Shown piece by piece: positions 9,208 through 20,480 of a stretch of 64,000 nt of DNA. A model generated the notes under the pieces. The model made no database searches. It saw only the letters and a program-made list of their open reading frames with translations, and had not been told where the DNA came from. Every line of letters begins with the position of its first letter. Position 1 is the stretch's first letter. The stretch is from Globodera rostochiensis (Eukaryota > Nematoda > Chromadorea > Rhabditida > Heteroderidae). A program made the position numbers and the translations under genes. The stretch is taken from NCBI GenBank assembly GCA_018350325.1, contig JAEVLN010000032.1:496001-560000 (forward strand), read 5' to 3'.

Positions 9208-12200
9208 AATCCTAGTGATCAGAAAATAATGAATTCCGATAACAAAAAGTGCACTTACCTGTTCACTGATACAGGGATTTATATGATTTTTTGTTAGTCA
9301 TTTAAAATCATAAGTTTTATTTTTAATAATGCGAAATAAAAAGAAAAATTGAAAAATAATTTTACTAGAGTCACACACAAATATAATATGAAAAAATCTT
9401 CAATTTCAGCCCTTAAATTGGCATATTTTTTGCCGTCTCTCTGTTTCACGACGCAAATAAAATGCCCTCCCTTTTTTCTTTCTTTTCATTTATTGATTAT
9501 GCCAAATTTGGCATTTCAACAATTCAATCCCATTCTATACATTCGCTTATATGTATATAGAAATGATTAGAAAAAATGCTATGGAAATATTTCAGAATTT
9601 TACTTTTATTAATTGATCGTTTCATTTATAGTTGGTCGGGACCGGGATCCGGACCGGGCCCGGTCGGGAAATTCCCAGTTTTTCAAATCCCAATCCCAGT
9701 CCCAGTTTTTGAAAAGTCGAAATCCCGGATCCTGTCCCGGTCGGGCCGTGAGTGGTGGGGACAGTTAAAGTGTGGGTGGGGTCGGAGTTCAGCAGATCCC
9801 CGATTTTGCTAGTGATTTATTTGGACTTTTCTGAACATTTACGGTGGTGTAAAGAATTCTAAATTGTTTATGTATTTAATTTTGAAATATTTATTTTACG
9901 AGATACAAGTTATAACGAGTTCAATAAAAAAATATTAATTCTAAATTTGCTTTTATCTTTTTTAAATTTATAGTTGAATTGTTTGCCGGGGCCAACTGTA
10001 ATATCTTTTAATATTTTTTTTGTATTTTTATTTTTATGCATTTATTTTGCAGATATTGAGTTATTAATCTTATCATCATTTCTTAAATATTTTAGTTAAT
10101 TCAATCATTACTTAAATAGAATTTTTTAAAGGGCTTTTGAAGAAATTCCTAGCAGCGGAAGCTACTACCACTAACCCAGAATATCTCCTCTATCCTGCAG
10201 CCATTTTAAGGTGCAAATATGATGATAAAGATGGCATTTTTAGGGACTAAAAACAATTATTCAATTTATTACTTCAGTTAAAATTAAAGTGGCAAAATAG
10301 GGCTAATGCATTTAAAAAGTCATTATGCATTTTGGTTTGAAAAATTTTTTGAAAATTTCGGGAAAAAAGTGCCAAAATAGAGACTAAAAACGCGTTACAA
10401 AATAAGGATTTATTCTCAAAAAGGCCAAAATAATATTGGGGTTTCTATTAGTATTATTTTACTATTTATATTAATTTAAGCTAGGAATAGATAAATATTT
10501 ATGCTTTTTTGATTAGTTATTTAGTGAAATATAATAAATGTTAGGTTTTAGTAAGCATATTGTTAATTGGTAATCTCACATTACTTATATATAGTCTCAT
10601 CCTTTTGTTTTAATTTTACTTATCTGAATTAAGTTTTGCCAACAAGTAGCCTCCCGAAAGGATTGACAACTTTTTTGTTTCGCAAACTGATCGAGCTTCC
10701 ATGAAGAACCAATCGACAAAATATATTTTTTGTTTTAAAAATTTTATACGTTTATATTAATCTAATTCTATCCAAATTTCGGCTATTTGAGATTTACATT
10801 GATAAATTTTCTCTTTTCAGTACTTCTTTCATTACAATTTTCTTTTTTAGTAGTTATTTTAATTAATGTTATTTAAGGTTTTGAATTAGATGGTCAATAA
10901 ATGATTATTTGTTGTTACTCACTTTTAAATTAACATTTCTATTGGATTCAAAGAAAAGAAGCTCGTAATATTTTTCTTTTAAGTTTATAATTATTTTTTA
11001 TTTTAACTTTATAATTTTTTTAGTCTGGAGTGAAAAATCATATTTTAGGCAAAATAAAATAACATGTTAACTTTTCTTTTGATTTTCTTTCCGATTTAAG
11101 ATCCGCCCTTGCCTTCACTCCATTTCCGTTACCGTCGTCGGGATTCCATCTAATTTAATGATAATAATTTTATGAATATAAGGCGTAGTTGTTATTATTA
11201 TTTTATTGTATTGGGTGTTTAAATATTAGTAATTTATATTTTCGAATTGTTTTTGCTGCACAGGCAGTTAAAAATTGGCCAATTTGTCGTTCAATTATTT
11301 TCATCTTATCTTGCATATTTAAGTGATTGTTAATTCCATATAGGTGTAGTTTTATTTATGTTATACTGCAATTTTAGTTTCTGGACACGTTCTGTTTGAG
11401 CTAATATTTTCTGTTGCTCTAAAATATTTTTATTTTGCTCTTATTGAGTTTTATTTTAATATACATAATCAGAATACTTTTATTTTAATATAGACATAAT
11501 CAGAATACTTTTTGATGATTTGTAATACTTTTCCACTTTTTCCACTTGACCATTTTTAACATTTTCTTTTGGCATTTAAATAAATTATGATAACTTTAGT
11601 TGCTTCATTAGTGAGTTGAACTGGTTAAATTTTAAACTATTTTAAGCAGTGAAATTTTTGTTTTTGTTGTGTGAATATAATACTTTTTATTAAAACATGT
11701 CTTTAAGCTAAAACGTTTGTATTTTTAATATGTATTTGACAAATTATTTAAATTTTTTGTTTATTTTAACTTCATTCTTGCACCTTTCATTTTAATTTAA
11801 GGGTAAATTTAATTACCATTAAAATTTTAGATTTACCTAATTAGTAATCTACTAAAATTTTAGTTATTTATTTGGCCCGATGGCAGAAGGCTATAGAAAA
11901 AAGAAGAGATTTATCGTTGCTATGAGTTAATATTATGCTTAGGTACTTTACTTAAAAATAGATTATAAAAAAAATTGATTTGTCAGTAATGCCTTTTCAG
12001 ACGCGCTTACAAGCGGCACAACCGCGTTTGAAACGCATCATCTAGAAAACAGGCCCAACATATTTGATCACGGCCATGATTTGGTTTCATTCCAAGTCGA
12101 ATTTGGTCGATTCAGTTTTCCTCATTACGGTAAAACAAGTTTTCGCTAAATAAATCTCAATTTTATTATATTAAATATTAAATTTGTAGCTCCATTCTAT

Positions 12201-12268
12201 ATTTTGAGTTATTTTTTATTCCAGTGGCTGCTAATATAATTTTAACTTTTTATCTTTTTGTTTCAAAT

Positions 12269-13121
12269 GTCGGAATTGGGGCCGGGCTGGTTGGGTGGAG
12301 GAGCGTGGGGGGACGGTGGCGAACACGGTCGCCAAAAGCAATAAGACGAAGAAAATGAATTCAATGTGTGCTTTATTCTCTCGCTCAAACTTGGGTAATT
12401 AAACCCTATTTACAATGAAATGAACCCCAAATGAATTGAATTGATCACTGGGGGGTTGAAATGGGTAAATCCCCGGACAATTGGTGAAGGCCCGGGAAAG
12501 GGACAATTGAGTGATGTGAGTGAGTGGAAGGCCAAAGCCGGGGGCAATTGAATGTGGTTGGACAATTGGGCCCGGACCAAGGGGCAAATGGTACATTGAA
12601 TTGTGGCATGTTGGATTGACACGGATGCCCGCAAATGAATTGGTGGGAAATTGATCAAAGTGAAAGATCAACAACTTTTGGCCTCAAAGGACCGCAAGTT
12701 TATGAATGCCTCGCAAGGGCAATTGGGCAAATGTGAATTGAAGGGGTTTGCCCAAAGGAAGGAAATTAGAAGGGGCCGGGCCTCAAGCAGTGCTGGGAAA
12801 ACAACGGGGCGGGGCCGAGCAAATGTTTGGGATGGGAGGTGCAGTTGAACTGCTCGACATTGTGGGGACAATGGTTGTACAATTGGAAGAGAAATGATTG
12901 GTGGATTGCTTGGGTGAGTGTATTTATGGGCCATTTGTTGATGAACGAAATCAAAGTACGTTGGGGTTGATAAGAGCCCTGCCCACAGAAGAGGGACATT
13001 GGAGTGTTCTTTGGTGCCGCCCCGCTGAGGGGGGGGGGGTTGGCAAACGATGAGTGACATTTGGAGGGGGGAGGGTGGTAAACATGTGCATGTGTGAGGG
13101 GGGGGGGTGAACTTGCCCTTC
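12269..13121. other. G-rich block inside tandem unit 2
   Basis: Second copy of the G-skewed block, with the same G runs and the 3-base insertion described for copy 1. Open frames on both strands have no recognisable domain. Confidence 0.4.
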
Positions 13122-13902
13122 CCTTATCACTTCCCCATCAGTCGATCAAATTTTGATCGACCGGAATCCTCAAATTCCGACACAAATGTTTGCAATCAGT
13201 CGTTAAATAATTTAATTCATCTCGAATAACTTTAAATAGTTTAATTCAATAATAACGCGTGGTCCTTGTTTTACATATTTATCAATTTCGCCCATTTAAA
13301 TCTAAACTTTTCCTTTATAATTAAAAAAATTTAAAATGAATAATTTTAACAAATTTAATTTGTTCTCCTTATCGCAAAGTTATTACTTTTTAGTCATTTG
13401 ATATTTTTTAAATTATTTAAATTATATTTATAAGTATAAACACTACTTTTTCATAAAATCGCTCTTTCCTTAATTTTCAAAAATTTAAAACCGGTTCAAA
13501 AACCGTTTTAACTTCTCAATTTTGATTTTCTATCGACTGTTTTCTGTTTACAGTTGTCTGCAGAGAAAGGGGCCTATAAAAGTGGTTTTGAGTGATTTCG
13601 AGTCTGGGAGCTATGATACATATTTACCCTGACCCCGACCGTAAAATTTGCCACAATATGGCCTGTGATCGGGTAAAAAAGACCATTTTCAAGGAGATAA
13701 CAGAAAAAATTTGGCAAAATCCAATGACGCATAATCTGTTGCCAAAATCAATTTTAGGAGGGCACCAGAGGACCACCGTATTTTTAAGCGTAAATTTTTT
13801 TGACAATCAAAAAACTTGGCCGACAGTTTTTATCAACAAAGATAGCACACCAAATGATCAACAAAACAACAACACCACCAAATTCCTGCAAAAGTCGTTC
13901 AG

Positions 13903-14426
13903 TCACACAGCATTGACTGCTGCTGGCGCTGGCACTGGTTTGAATGATAACAACATGCATCTTTGTTCCTCTTCATTCCAATAGCACGTAATCTGCTTCG
14001 TTCCTTCGATATTCGTAAACTTTGCTGCTTTACATTTTTCACGAGTATCAGGTTCGTAGCACTTGTCGACTTAATTTAAAAATATTTTTGTATTACATGA
14101 AAAAACGGTTAGTTAGTTAGCATTAAGAATAAAATAAATAAACATACATATTCGTCGGTTAAATTAATGCTCATGAATATTATTTTTTGAATAATGAATT
14201 TAAAAAGATAATACTGAATTGCTTGTGCATAATACTGTCCATGTATCTCTTCTGATACTCTCGTGCCTTTTCACCATCACTACTAAAATAAAAGGGAATA
14301 ATGATTAGATTTTTAAATATAATATAGAAACGAATTTGTTAGTCTGAAGTTTTTAAATACTTACCATCCAAATGTTTCAAGTGTCACGTTAGTGAGCAGA
14401 ATAATACAAATTGCGACTGAATGCAT
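13903..14426 (-). CDS. Gene C: second copy of the secreted cysteine peptide gene B
   Basis: Exons 14365-14426, 14215-14282 and 13903-14069 on the minus strand, identical in arrangement and, as far as I can see, in sequence to gene B. It encodes the same 98-residue secreted peptide: signal peptide, basic second exon, C-x8-C and C-x-W-x6-C third exon. The complete identity contrasts with the extreme divergence from gene A and points to a very recent duplication, or to an assembly repeat. Its TATA box is at 14482-14491 and its upstream minisatellite at about 14502-14687. Confidence 0.72.
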
Positions 14427-14481
14427 TGCTTTTAAAATTAAAGGAAATATATTTTATAAGTGTATTACATAATTCGCTGAG

Positions 14482-14491
14482 CCTTTTATAG
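14482..14491 (-). promoter_or_regulatory. TATA box of gene C
   Basis: CTATAAAAGG on the minus strand, 56 bases upstream of the gene C start, as in gene B. Confidence 0.65.
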
Positions 14492-14501
14492 CTTATAAAC
14501 A

Positions 14502-14687
14502 CAAAAACATCAAAAAGTTACTGTTGTAATTCCAAAAACATCGTTACTGTTGAAATTCCAAAAACATCAAAAAGTTACTGTTCTAATCAAAAAACATCAA
14601 AAAGTTACTGTTGAAATTCCAAAAACATAAAAAGTTACTGTTGTAATCAAAAAACATCAAAAAGTTACTGTTGAAATTCCAAAAAGC
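14502..14687 (-). repeat. Promoter-proximal minisatellite upstream of gene C
   Basis: Same six-unit array as upstream of gene B. Confidence 0.75.
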
Positions 14688-14747
14688 CCGGGGCATATGC
14701 TATTTAAAAAAAAGGTAGTTTGTCCACTCTCTGATTGGGATGCTTAG

Positions 14748-14818
14748 CAGGGTGACCACCATAATACCTGATTTGTCAAGTTTTTCCTGATTTTTGAGTT
14801 TTGTCGATGGTCACCCTG
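14748..14818. mobile_element. 71-bp hairpin MITE, second copy
   Basis: Copy of the CAGGGTGACCA-ended hairpin, carried along with the 5.6-kb duplication rather than inserted independently, because its flanks are identical. Confidence 0.6.
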
Positions 14819-15438
14819 AATCCTAGTGATCAGAAAATAATGAATTCCGATAACAAAAAGTGCACTTACCTGTTCACTGATACAGGGATTTATATGATTT
14901 TTTGTTAGTCATTTAAAATCATAAGTTTTATTTTTAATAATGCGAAATAAAAAGAAAAATTGAAAAATAATTTTACTAGAGTCACACACAAATATAATAT
15001 GAAAAAATCTTCAATTTCAGCCCTTAAATTGGCATATTTTTTGCCGTCTCTCTGTTTCACGACGCAAATAAAATGCCCTCCCTTTTTTCTTTCTTTTCAT
15101 TTATTGATTATGCCAAATTTGGCATTTCAACAATTCAATCCCATTCTATACATTCGCTTATATGTATATAGAAATGATTAGAAAAAATGCTATGGAAATA
15201 TTTCAGAATTTTACTTTTATTAATTGATCGTTTCATTTATAGTTGGTCGGGACCGGGATCCGGACCGGGCCCGGTCGGGAAATTCCCAGTTTTTCAAATC
15301 CCAATCCCAGTCCCAGTTTTTGAAAAGTCGAAATCCCGGATCCTGTCCCGGTCGGGCCGTGAGTGGTGGGGACAGTTAAAGTGTGGGTGGGGTCGGAGTT
15401 CAGCAGATCCCCGATTTTGCTAGTGATTTATTTGGACT

Positions 15439-16130
15439 TTTTTTGAACATTTACGGCGGTATGAACAATTCTAAATAGGGTTGTCACCCCGTGTGCGGGG
15501 TTGAGAATTGCGGGCTCAAGGTTTTTCGGGCGCGGACTTTTAAAGACAAACGAACACTTGGCTCGCCGAACAGAGATACCACCAAGCCACCAATTTCATA
15601 AGCTGCTTTTTGTAAAAATGCAAAAAATTTTTGTCAAAAAAGTACACAACCAAGCCCTCGGAAAAAATGAATTTGTCACTCAATGATGCCATCTTTAGAG
15701 GTGTATGTTAACCCCGACCCGGGGTAGGGGATGGGGTTCGGGATTTTTTGGGGTTAGAAGTGTCGTGTCGGGAAAACCCCAAAAAATGGCCTAAATTTGC
15801 TGGGACCCCGGGGAGGAGGGGGGAGGGCCTCCCAAAAAAATTCTTCTTTACCCTCCAATACAAAAAAAGGGCAAGTTCCATCCTCTTAAATGCTTTCTTC
15901 GGTTGCCACCACACAAAAAGAAATCACAGAAAATGAATGCTTTTTTGCAACAAAACAATTTGACTGGCCTAAAATGGAATTGACATACGCATTTCGATTG
16001 TGTTGCACACATTTGGCAAAATTATAAAAATTTCTCTTTTTTCAAAACACGAAAATCATTTTCAGATCACAAAGTAGCAACTATTTCATAGTTTTTTATT
16101 TTTTGGAAACTATAATATGTAATTTTTAGC
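15439..16130. other. Repeat-derived DNA right of the tandem array; no gene recognised
   Basis: After the array the sequence holds GC-rich patches (ACCCCGTGTGCGGGGTTG at about 15486, CCCCGACCCGGGGTAGGGG at 15711-15731, ACCCCGGGGAGGAGGGGGG at 15805-15825) between ordinary DNA. Overlapping open frames at 15501-15936 on both strands are rich in Pro/Arg/Lys and show no domain. The patches resemble the palindromic CGGGATCCCG DNA of the 5.6-kb unit and are probably mobile-element remnants. Confidence 0.4.
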
Positions 16131-16133
16131 AAC

Positions 16134-16200
16134 TATAAATCCGGGCCCTACTTATTACTAATTTATGCCAATGCCAAAATTGGGATCGACGTAAATGCCA
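16134..16200 (+). promoter_or_regulatory. TATA box and three ATGCCA motifs before a secreted-protein ORF
   Basis: TATAAAT at 16134-16140 lies about 55 bases before the ATG at 16195. Three ATGCCA hexamers (16165, 16171 and 16195, the last including the start codon) fall within 36 bases, far denser than expected by chance in AT-rich DNA. ATGCCA is the DOG-box hexamer proposed for Globodera dorsal-gland genes; applying it here is inference. Confidence 0.35.
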
Positions 16201-16431
16201 AGCCAACAATTGACTCGCATTGCCTTCACTCTCTTTGTCATAATGCTATTTCTAAGGCTTATCATTTTTTCGATGACATGTTTCGAAGCGAAGTCACATT
16301 CTAAGCCATCGATTGAAAGCCGTATAGAAAAGGGTGGAAAATGCAGCAAAAGCATCATTAAACGGGGAAAAACCAAAAAAAAAAAAAATTCAGTTTTTAG
16401 TTTTTTCATCTTTTTTAAATTAAAAGTTTAG
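16195..16431 (+). CDS. Small secreted basic protein, unknown function
   Basis: A 78-codon frame opens with a typical signal peptide: MPSQQLTRIAF, then a long hydrophobic core (FVIMLFLRLIIF) ending at CFEA, a good cleavage site. The mature part is short and basic (KSHSKPSIESRIEKGG, KCSKSIIKRGKTKKKK) and then runs into a Phe-rich AT-rich tail that may not be coding; an intron could begin near the A-run at 16375-16388. A TATA box sits about 55 bases upstream of the start. Its position, one or two kilobases beyond the array of genes A-C and before another candidate secreted gene, suggests a small cluster of secreted-protein genes. No family recognised; without a transcript the 3' end is uncertain. 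Confidence 0.42.
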   Translation: MPSQQLTRIAFTLFVIMLFLRLIIFSMTCFEAKSHSKPSIESRIEKGGKCSKSIIKRGKTKKKKNSVFSFFIFFKLKV

Positions 16432-16585
16432 TGTTGTTACGATTTAATAAAAATGTTCAGGTTGTTTCATGGTGGTGGTGCTGTGATTTTTAAATAAGTT
16501 TCTAAATTATTTTACATTTTTTAAAATAAAGACGATGCTCTCGAACATTCTCTATAATTTTTATTTATCCAATAAACATTTTCAG

Positions 16586-17150
16586 ATGCATGCATTACTT
16601 TATTTGTTAACTCTGACATTGTGTTGTTTTCAAAAAATTGGTTCTTGCATTAGCTTTGAAGAATTTATATCAAATGATAATGCTCTGACGTTTACAAGGC
16701 TCATCGTCATATTACGGGATCAGAAAGCCGAGCTCATCGGAAGGTAAAAATGCTGCGAAAAAGGGAAAAGGCTTAATCTAGACTTTTGAATTAATTGTCC
16801 TAATTCATTAAAGGTTTTGACGGGACGCCGTATCTCCCAAATCAATTGCAATCGACGGGATGCAACTTTTTCAGCTCCACACCACAATCATCCAACTTTA
16901 ATTCGGGAAATCCAGGTTCATCGTCGCATTACGTGGCGCGATGCCGTCTCAGCAAGCCCCAATACCGGGCACATCATCATTTTCAGCATCGTCATATTAT
17001 CCGTTCAATCAATCAGCCCAATTAAATTCATCCACTAACTTTGTGCCATCCGAAGCTGGGACACATTCTACGAATTTTTTTGGGGAAATTCGCAAGACAA
17101 TGAGGGAGATCTTTATTCGGTGGTCAGGCCGAAAAAACCGAGCTCAATAA
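16586..17150 (+). CDS. Candidate secreted Ser/Asn/Pro-rich protein, three exons
   Basis: TTTTCAG at 16579-16585 sits directly before the ATG, as at spliced-leader acceptor sites. Exon 1 (16586-16743) codes a signal peptide, MHALLYLLTLTLCCFQK, and about 35 more residues. A GTAAAA donor and a TTTTTCAG acceptor lead to exon 2 (16875-16915), and a TTTTCAG acceptor to exon 3 (16987-17150). All phases match, giving 120 residues. The second half is low-complexity (SSTPQSSNFNSG, PFNQSAQLNSSTNFVPS). A degenerate copy of this last part follows at 17151-17270 (PFNQSAPLNSSTNFVPS), so the locus contains an internal coding duplication. The second intron (71 bases) may be retained. No domain recognised; could be a decaying gene. 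Confidence 0.35.
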
Positions 17151-17280
17151 ATGCCGGACACATCATTTCCAGCTTTCCCAAATCATCCGTTCAATCAATC
17201 AGCTCCATTAAACTCATCCACTAACTTTGTTCCATCCCAAACTGGAATGCATTCTCAGATTCCCGAAGATCATCATTTTC
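17151..17280 (+). pseudogene. Degenerate repeat of the preceding gene's Ser/Asn-rich exon
   Basis: This stretch repeats 16974-17070 at both DNA and protein level (PFNQSAPLNSSTNFVPSQTG against PFNQSAQLNSSTNFVPSEAG). A word like GATCAGAAAGCCGAGCTCAT, seen near the end of exon 1, recurs in altered form at 17123-17145, so a larger segment including exon 1's end was duplicated. The stop at 17148 separates the two in frame. Confidence 0.45.
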
Positions 17281-17461
17281 GATTACTCACTCACTGTTAT
17301 CAATTGTTGTTCTGTTAAACTACTTGTTGATATTATTGTTTGGCGCTTAGCTTCACTCTGCAAATGTTTGTAATACTTTTCACTTGGATAGCCATGGTAA
17401 AAATCTAATAACACCGAATACTTTGATTAGCTATAAACTACAGATCAAAATTTAAAAAAAG

Positions 17462-17565
17462 CCGGGCTCGGGTCTCAGTAGTCTTGGTCTCTAAAGTCTC
17501 GGTCTTAAGTCTTGGAGTAAAGTCTCGGTCATGAGTCTTAGAGTAAAGCCTTGGTTTTGAGTCTA
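17462..17565. repeat. Short AGTCTCGGTC-type tandem repeat
   Basis: Six or so imperfect units built on AAAGTCTCGGTC / GAGTCTTAGAGTAAAGCC. A minus-strand open frame here (17438-17677) reads as a Glu/Thr/Arg repeat and is probably not a gene. Confidence 0.5.
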
Positions 17566-17844
17566 CGCAAAAATATACCTTTAAAACAGATTCAAACGTA
17601 AAACACCTATTTAATCGTATTTCATCGAAAATTGCATTAAAAATATGCAAATGCATCCCAGCTAAAAATGGTCCCATTTTTAAGATGTTTTTTTGAAAGA
17701 AAATACTTGATGATCAATTTTCGCAGTTTTTTTGCAATTCATAAAATTCAAGTTAAAAATCTCCATTTTTGGCAATTTTTAAACGGTTCAAAGCGCGGTT
17801 TAAATGCGCGTCCCAATAAAATTTTTAATTGTTCATCGGGTTGA

Positions 17845-19250
17845 AACCTATAAAAGTGGTTTTGAGTGATTTCGAGTCTGGGCCCTATGATCCATATTTT
17901 TCGTCTCGATGAGTGGAGCAAAATATGACGACCAGTGTCTGTAATCCAAAGACCTAATCTTTAGAGATCGGACACGGGCCGGCCCCGTATACGGGTTTTC
18001 ACGGGCCCGTAGCCCGTTTCCCTATTTTTTAAAATTAATTAGGGCGTCCTTTACAACTTTTTGTAATTTTAAATGTTTGGTTGGACCAAATCACCGATTT
18101 TAAAAAACTCTTACTTTTGTCAAATGAATGGGTAATAATTATCAGTGATGTCCTTTTTCCATTTTTTTCTAGCGGTTTCGGTTCCGGAACCGGGTAGTGA
18201 TCAGAAAATATTGAATTCCGATAACAAAAAGTGCACTTACCTATTCACTGATACAGGGATTTATATGATTTTTTGTTAGTCATTTAAAATCATAAGTTTT
18301 ATTTTTAATAATGCGATGCATTTAAAAAGTCATTGTGCATTTTGGTTTGAAAAAATTTTGATTTTAGGGATTCATTTTTTTCTTTTATTGCAAAAGTGCC
18401 AAAATAGGGACTAAAAATGCGTTACAAAATAAGGATTTGTTCTCAAAAAGGCCAAAATAATATTGGGGTTTCTAATATTATTAGTTTACCATTTATATCA
18501 ATTTAAGCTAGGAATAGATAAATATTTATGCTTTTTTGATTTTTTAGTGAAATACTAACTATTAAGTTTTAGTAAGCATATTGTTAATTGATAATCTCAC
18601 ATTTTATATATAGTCTCATCCTTTTGTTTTAATAAATTTACTAATCTGAATTAAGTTTTGCCAAAAAGTAGTCTCCCGATTATAGTTCAAGGATTGACAA
18701 ACTTTTTGTTTCGCAAACTGATCGAACTCATCCACGAAGAACCAATCGACAAAATATATTTTTTGTTTTAGAAATTTTATACGTTTATATTAATCAAAAT
18801 CTATCCAAATTTCGGTTATTTGAGATTTCCATTGATATCATTTTCTCTTTTCAGTACTTCTTTCATTACAATTTTTCAATCTTTATAAAAAAAACTTGTT
18901 TTAGTAGTTATTTTTAATTAATGTTATTTAAGGTTTTGAATATCTCATTTATTGACTTAGACAGTCAATAAATGATTATTTGTTGTTACTCTCTTTAAAT
19001 AGAAGCTCGTAATATTTTTCTTTTAAGTTTATAATCTATGTCTTATTTTAACTTTACATTTTTTTAGTCTGATGTGAAAAATAATATTTTAGGCAAAATA
19101 AAATAGCATGTTAACTTTTCTTTTGATTGTATTTTCTATTTAAGATCTGCCCTTGCCTCGCCTCCGTTTCCGTCATTTCCGCCGTTACCGTCGCCGGGAT
19201 TCCAAATTTAATGATAATAATTTTATGAATATAAGGAGTATTAGCATTAG
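17845..19250. repeat. Deleted remnant of the 5.6-kb unit
   Basis: Three collinear pieces match the unit: 17845-17897 (like 7958-8010, with the TATA word), 18194-18315 (like 9215-9332) and 18314-19250 (like 4697-5580, about 10-15% diverged). The secreted-peptide gene and the minisatellite that should lie between the first two are missing. The second and third pieces are fused at ATGCGATGCATTT. Confidence 0.75.
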
Positions 19251-19677
19251 CTTTTTTTGCATTTAATTACCCAATATTTTAAATAAACAAATAATCATGA
19301 AATATCAATGTTGTTGGACTAATTGTTCAGATCTTAACGAATCAATATTAGAATTGAATTGCCGAATTCGATCACACCGTAGTAATTAAATATTTTTTAA
19401 TTATAAAATTTTTATTTTTTATGTCAATTAAAATTGGCTTAATCAAATTTAACTATTTCACTCATTTTTGCTATGTTGTCGCAACTTTTGTTGGTGGTAA
19501 TCAGCCAAAAAACAAATTGCTTATGGCCGTGGGGACATAAGCTGCTTTCATAACCGGCTCGTTTCCACGCGTATTTCGTCAATTTCCGGCTTCCTCCGGG
19601 TTGGTTCGTGCAGCACACGCTTATGCAGCTTTAGGACGGTAATAAAAATTCGACTACTTAAATATTCGGGCTGTATT

Positions 19678-19880
19678 ATTTTTGATCGTTTAATATTTGT
19701 ATTTGGCAATATTTAGAGATTTAATTTAATTCTCAAACTCTTTTTAATTGTAAAGTTGTTATAAATATATTGATTAAAGTTTATTACAATCGTTTTGTAG
19801 GAGTAACTTTGATTTCTTAATTAATTGTATTGAAATTTAATTTATTTATATGGATTCGCCTGCAAAAGTCTGGTAATCCT
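19678..19880. repeat. Direct repeat, partner at 20272-20480
   Basis: The two segments share GTTTAATATTTGTATTTGGC, TAATTAATTGTATTGAAATT and CTGCAAAAGTCTGGTAA in the same order with moderate divergence, so a roughly 200-bp segment has been duplicated some 595 bases apart. Confidence 0.7.
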
Positions 19881-20271
19881 GATTTTGATTTAATGTATGG
19901 GTTTAAATTTGGTCGTTCGTTCTTTGTATTTCAAATATTGTTTCAATTTAATGTTTAAATTGCAATTGGCTTTTTAGTTCTATTCATTCTTCAACATGTC
20001 CACAGGTACCAATCGCCGATTGCCGCGACCGGCAGGCCTGCCCCGGCGCAAATCAAAAATTTTTTTCATCTGCTTTTAGACAAAAACAATCAGGGTTTAA
20101 ATTAAACGGTTTATAACATTTTTTTCTGTTTTAATTGAACACGAGTGTTCAACTTGCTTCAACCGTATACAATTTAAATATTAGCACAGTATATGACTTT
20201 TTATTAAGATTTTTAAATTTTTAATCCGTATTGATCTACGATTTATAATTCATTCAAAAAATATTGTATTA

Positions 20272-20480
20272 TTTTTATCGTTTAATATTTGTATTTGGCA
20301 ATATTTAGAGATCTAATTAATTCTCAATTAAAATTTAAGTCTTTTTACTTGTAAAGTTGTTATAAATATATTTAAAGTTTATTATAACCGTTTGTAGTGA
20401 GTAACTTTTGATATCTTAATTAATTGTATTGAAATTTACTTTAATTATACTTATTCGTCTGCAAAAGTCTGGTAACCCAT
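20272..20480. repeat. Direct repeat, partner at 19678-19880
   Basis: Second copy of the roughly 200-bp duplication described at 19678-19880. Confidence 0.7.

Larger units (their letters stand above)
4235..9843. repeat. 5.6-kb tandem unit, copy 1
   Basis: This unit and the next match almost base for base over about 5.6 kb. The differences I saw are one A in an A-run near 4640, a 3-base insertion at about 6895 and the slightly different left junction. The unit contains, left to right: GC-rich CGGGATCCCG palindromic DNA at its boundary (4024-4190 and 9630-9790), about 2.3 kb of AT-rich DNA without a gene, a G-rich block, a second AT-rich stretch, gene B on the minus strand and its upstream repeats. 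Such identity means very recent amplification, gene conversion, or an assembly duplication. Confidence 0.85.
9844..15438. repeat. 5.6-kb tandem unit, copy 2
   Basis: Repeats copy 1 at an offset of 5608-5611 bases, with the same internal order and the same short repeats. It breaks off near 15438; after a short diverged continuation to about 15476 the sequence becomes unrelated. Confidence 0.85.
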
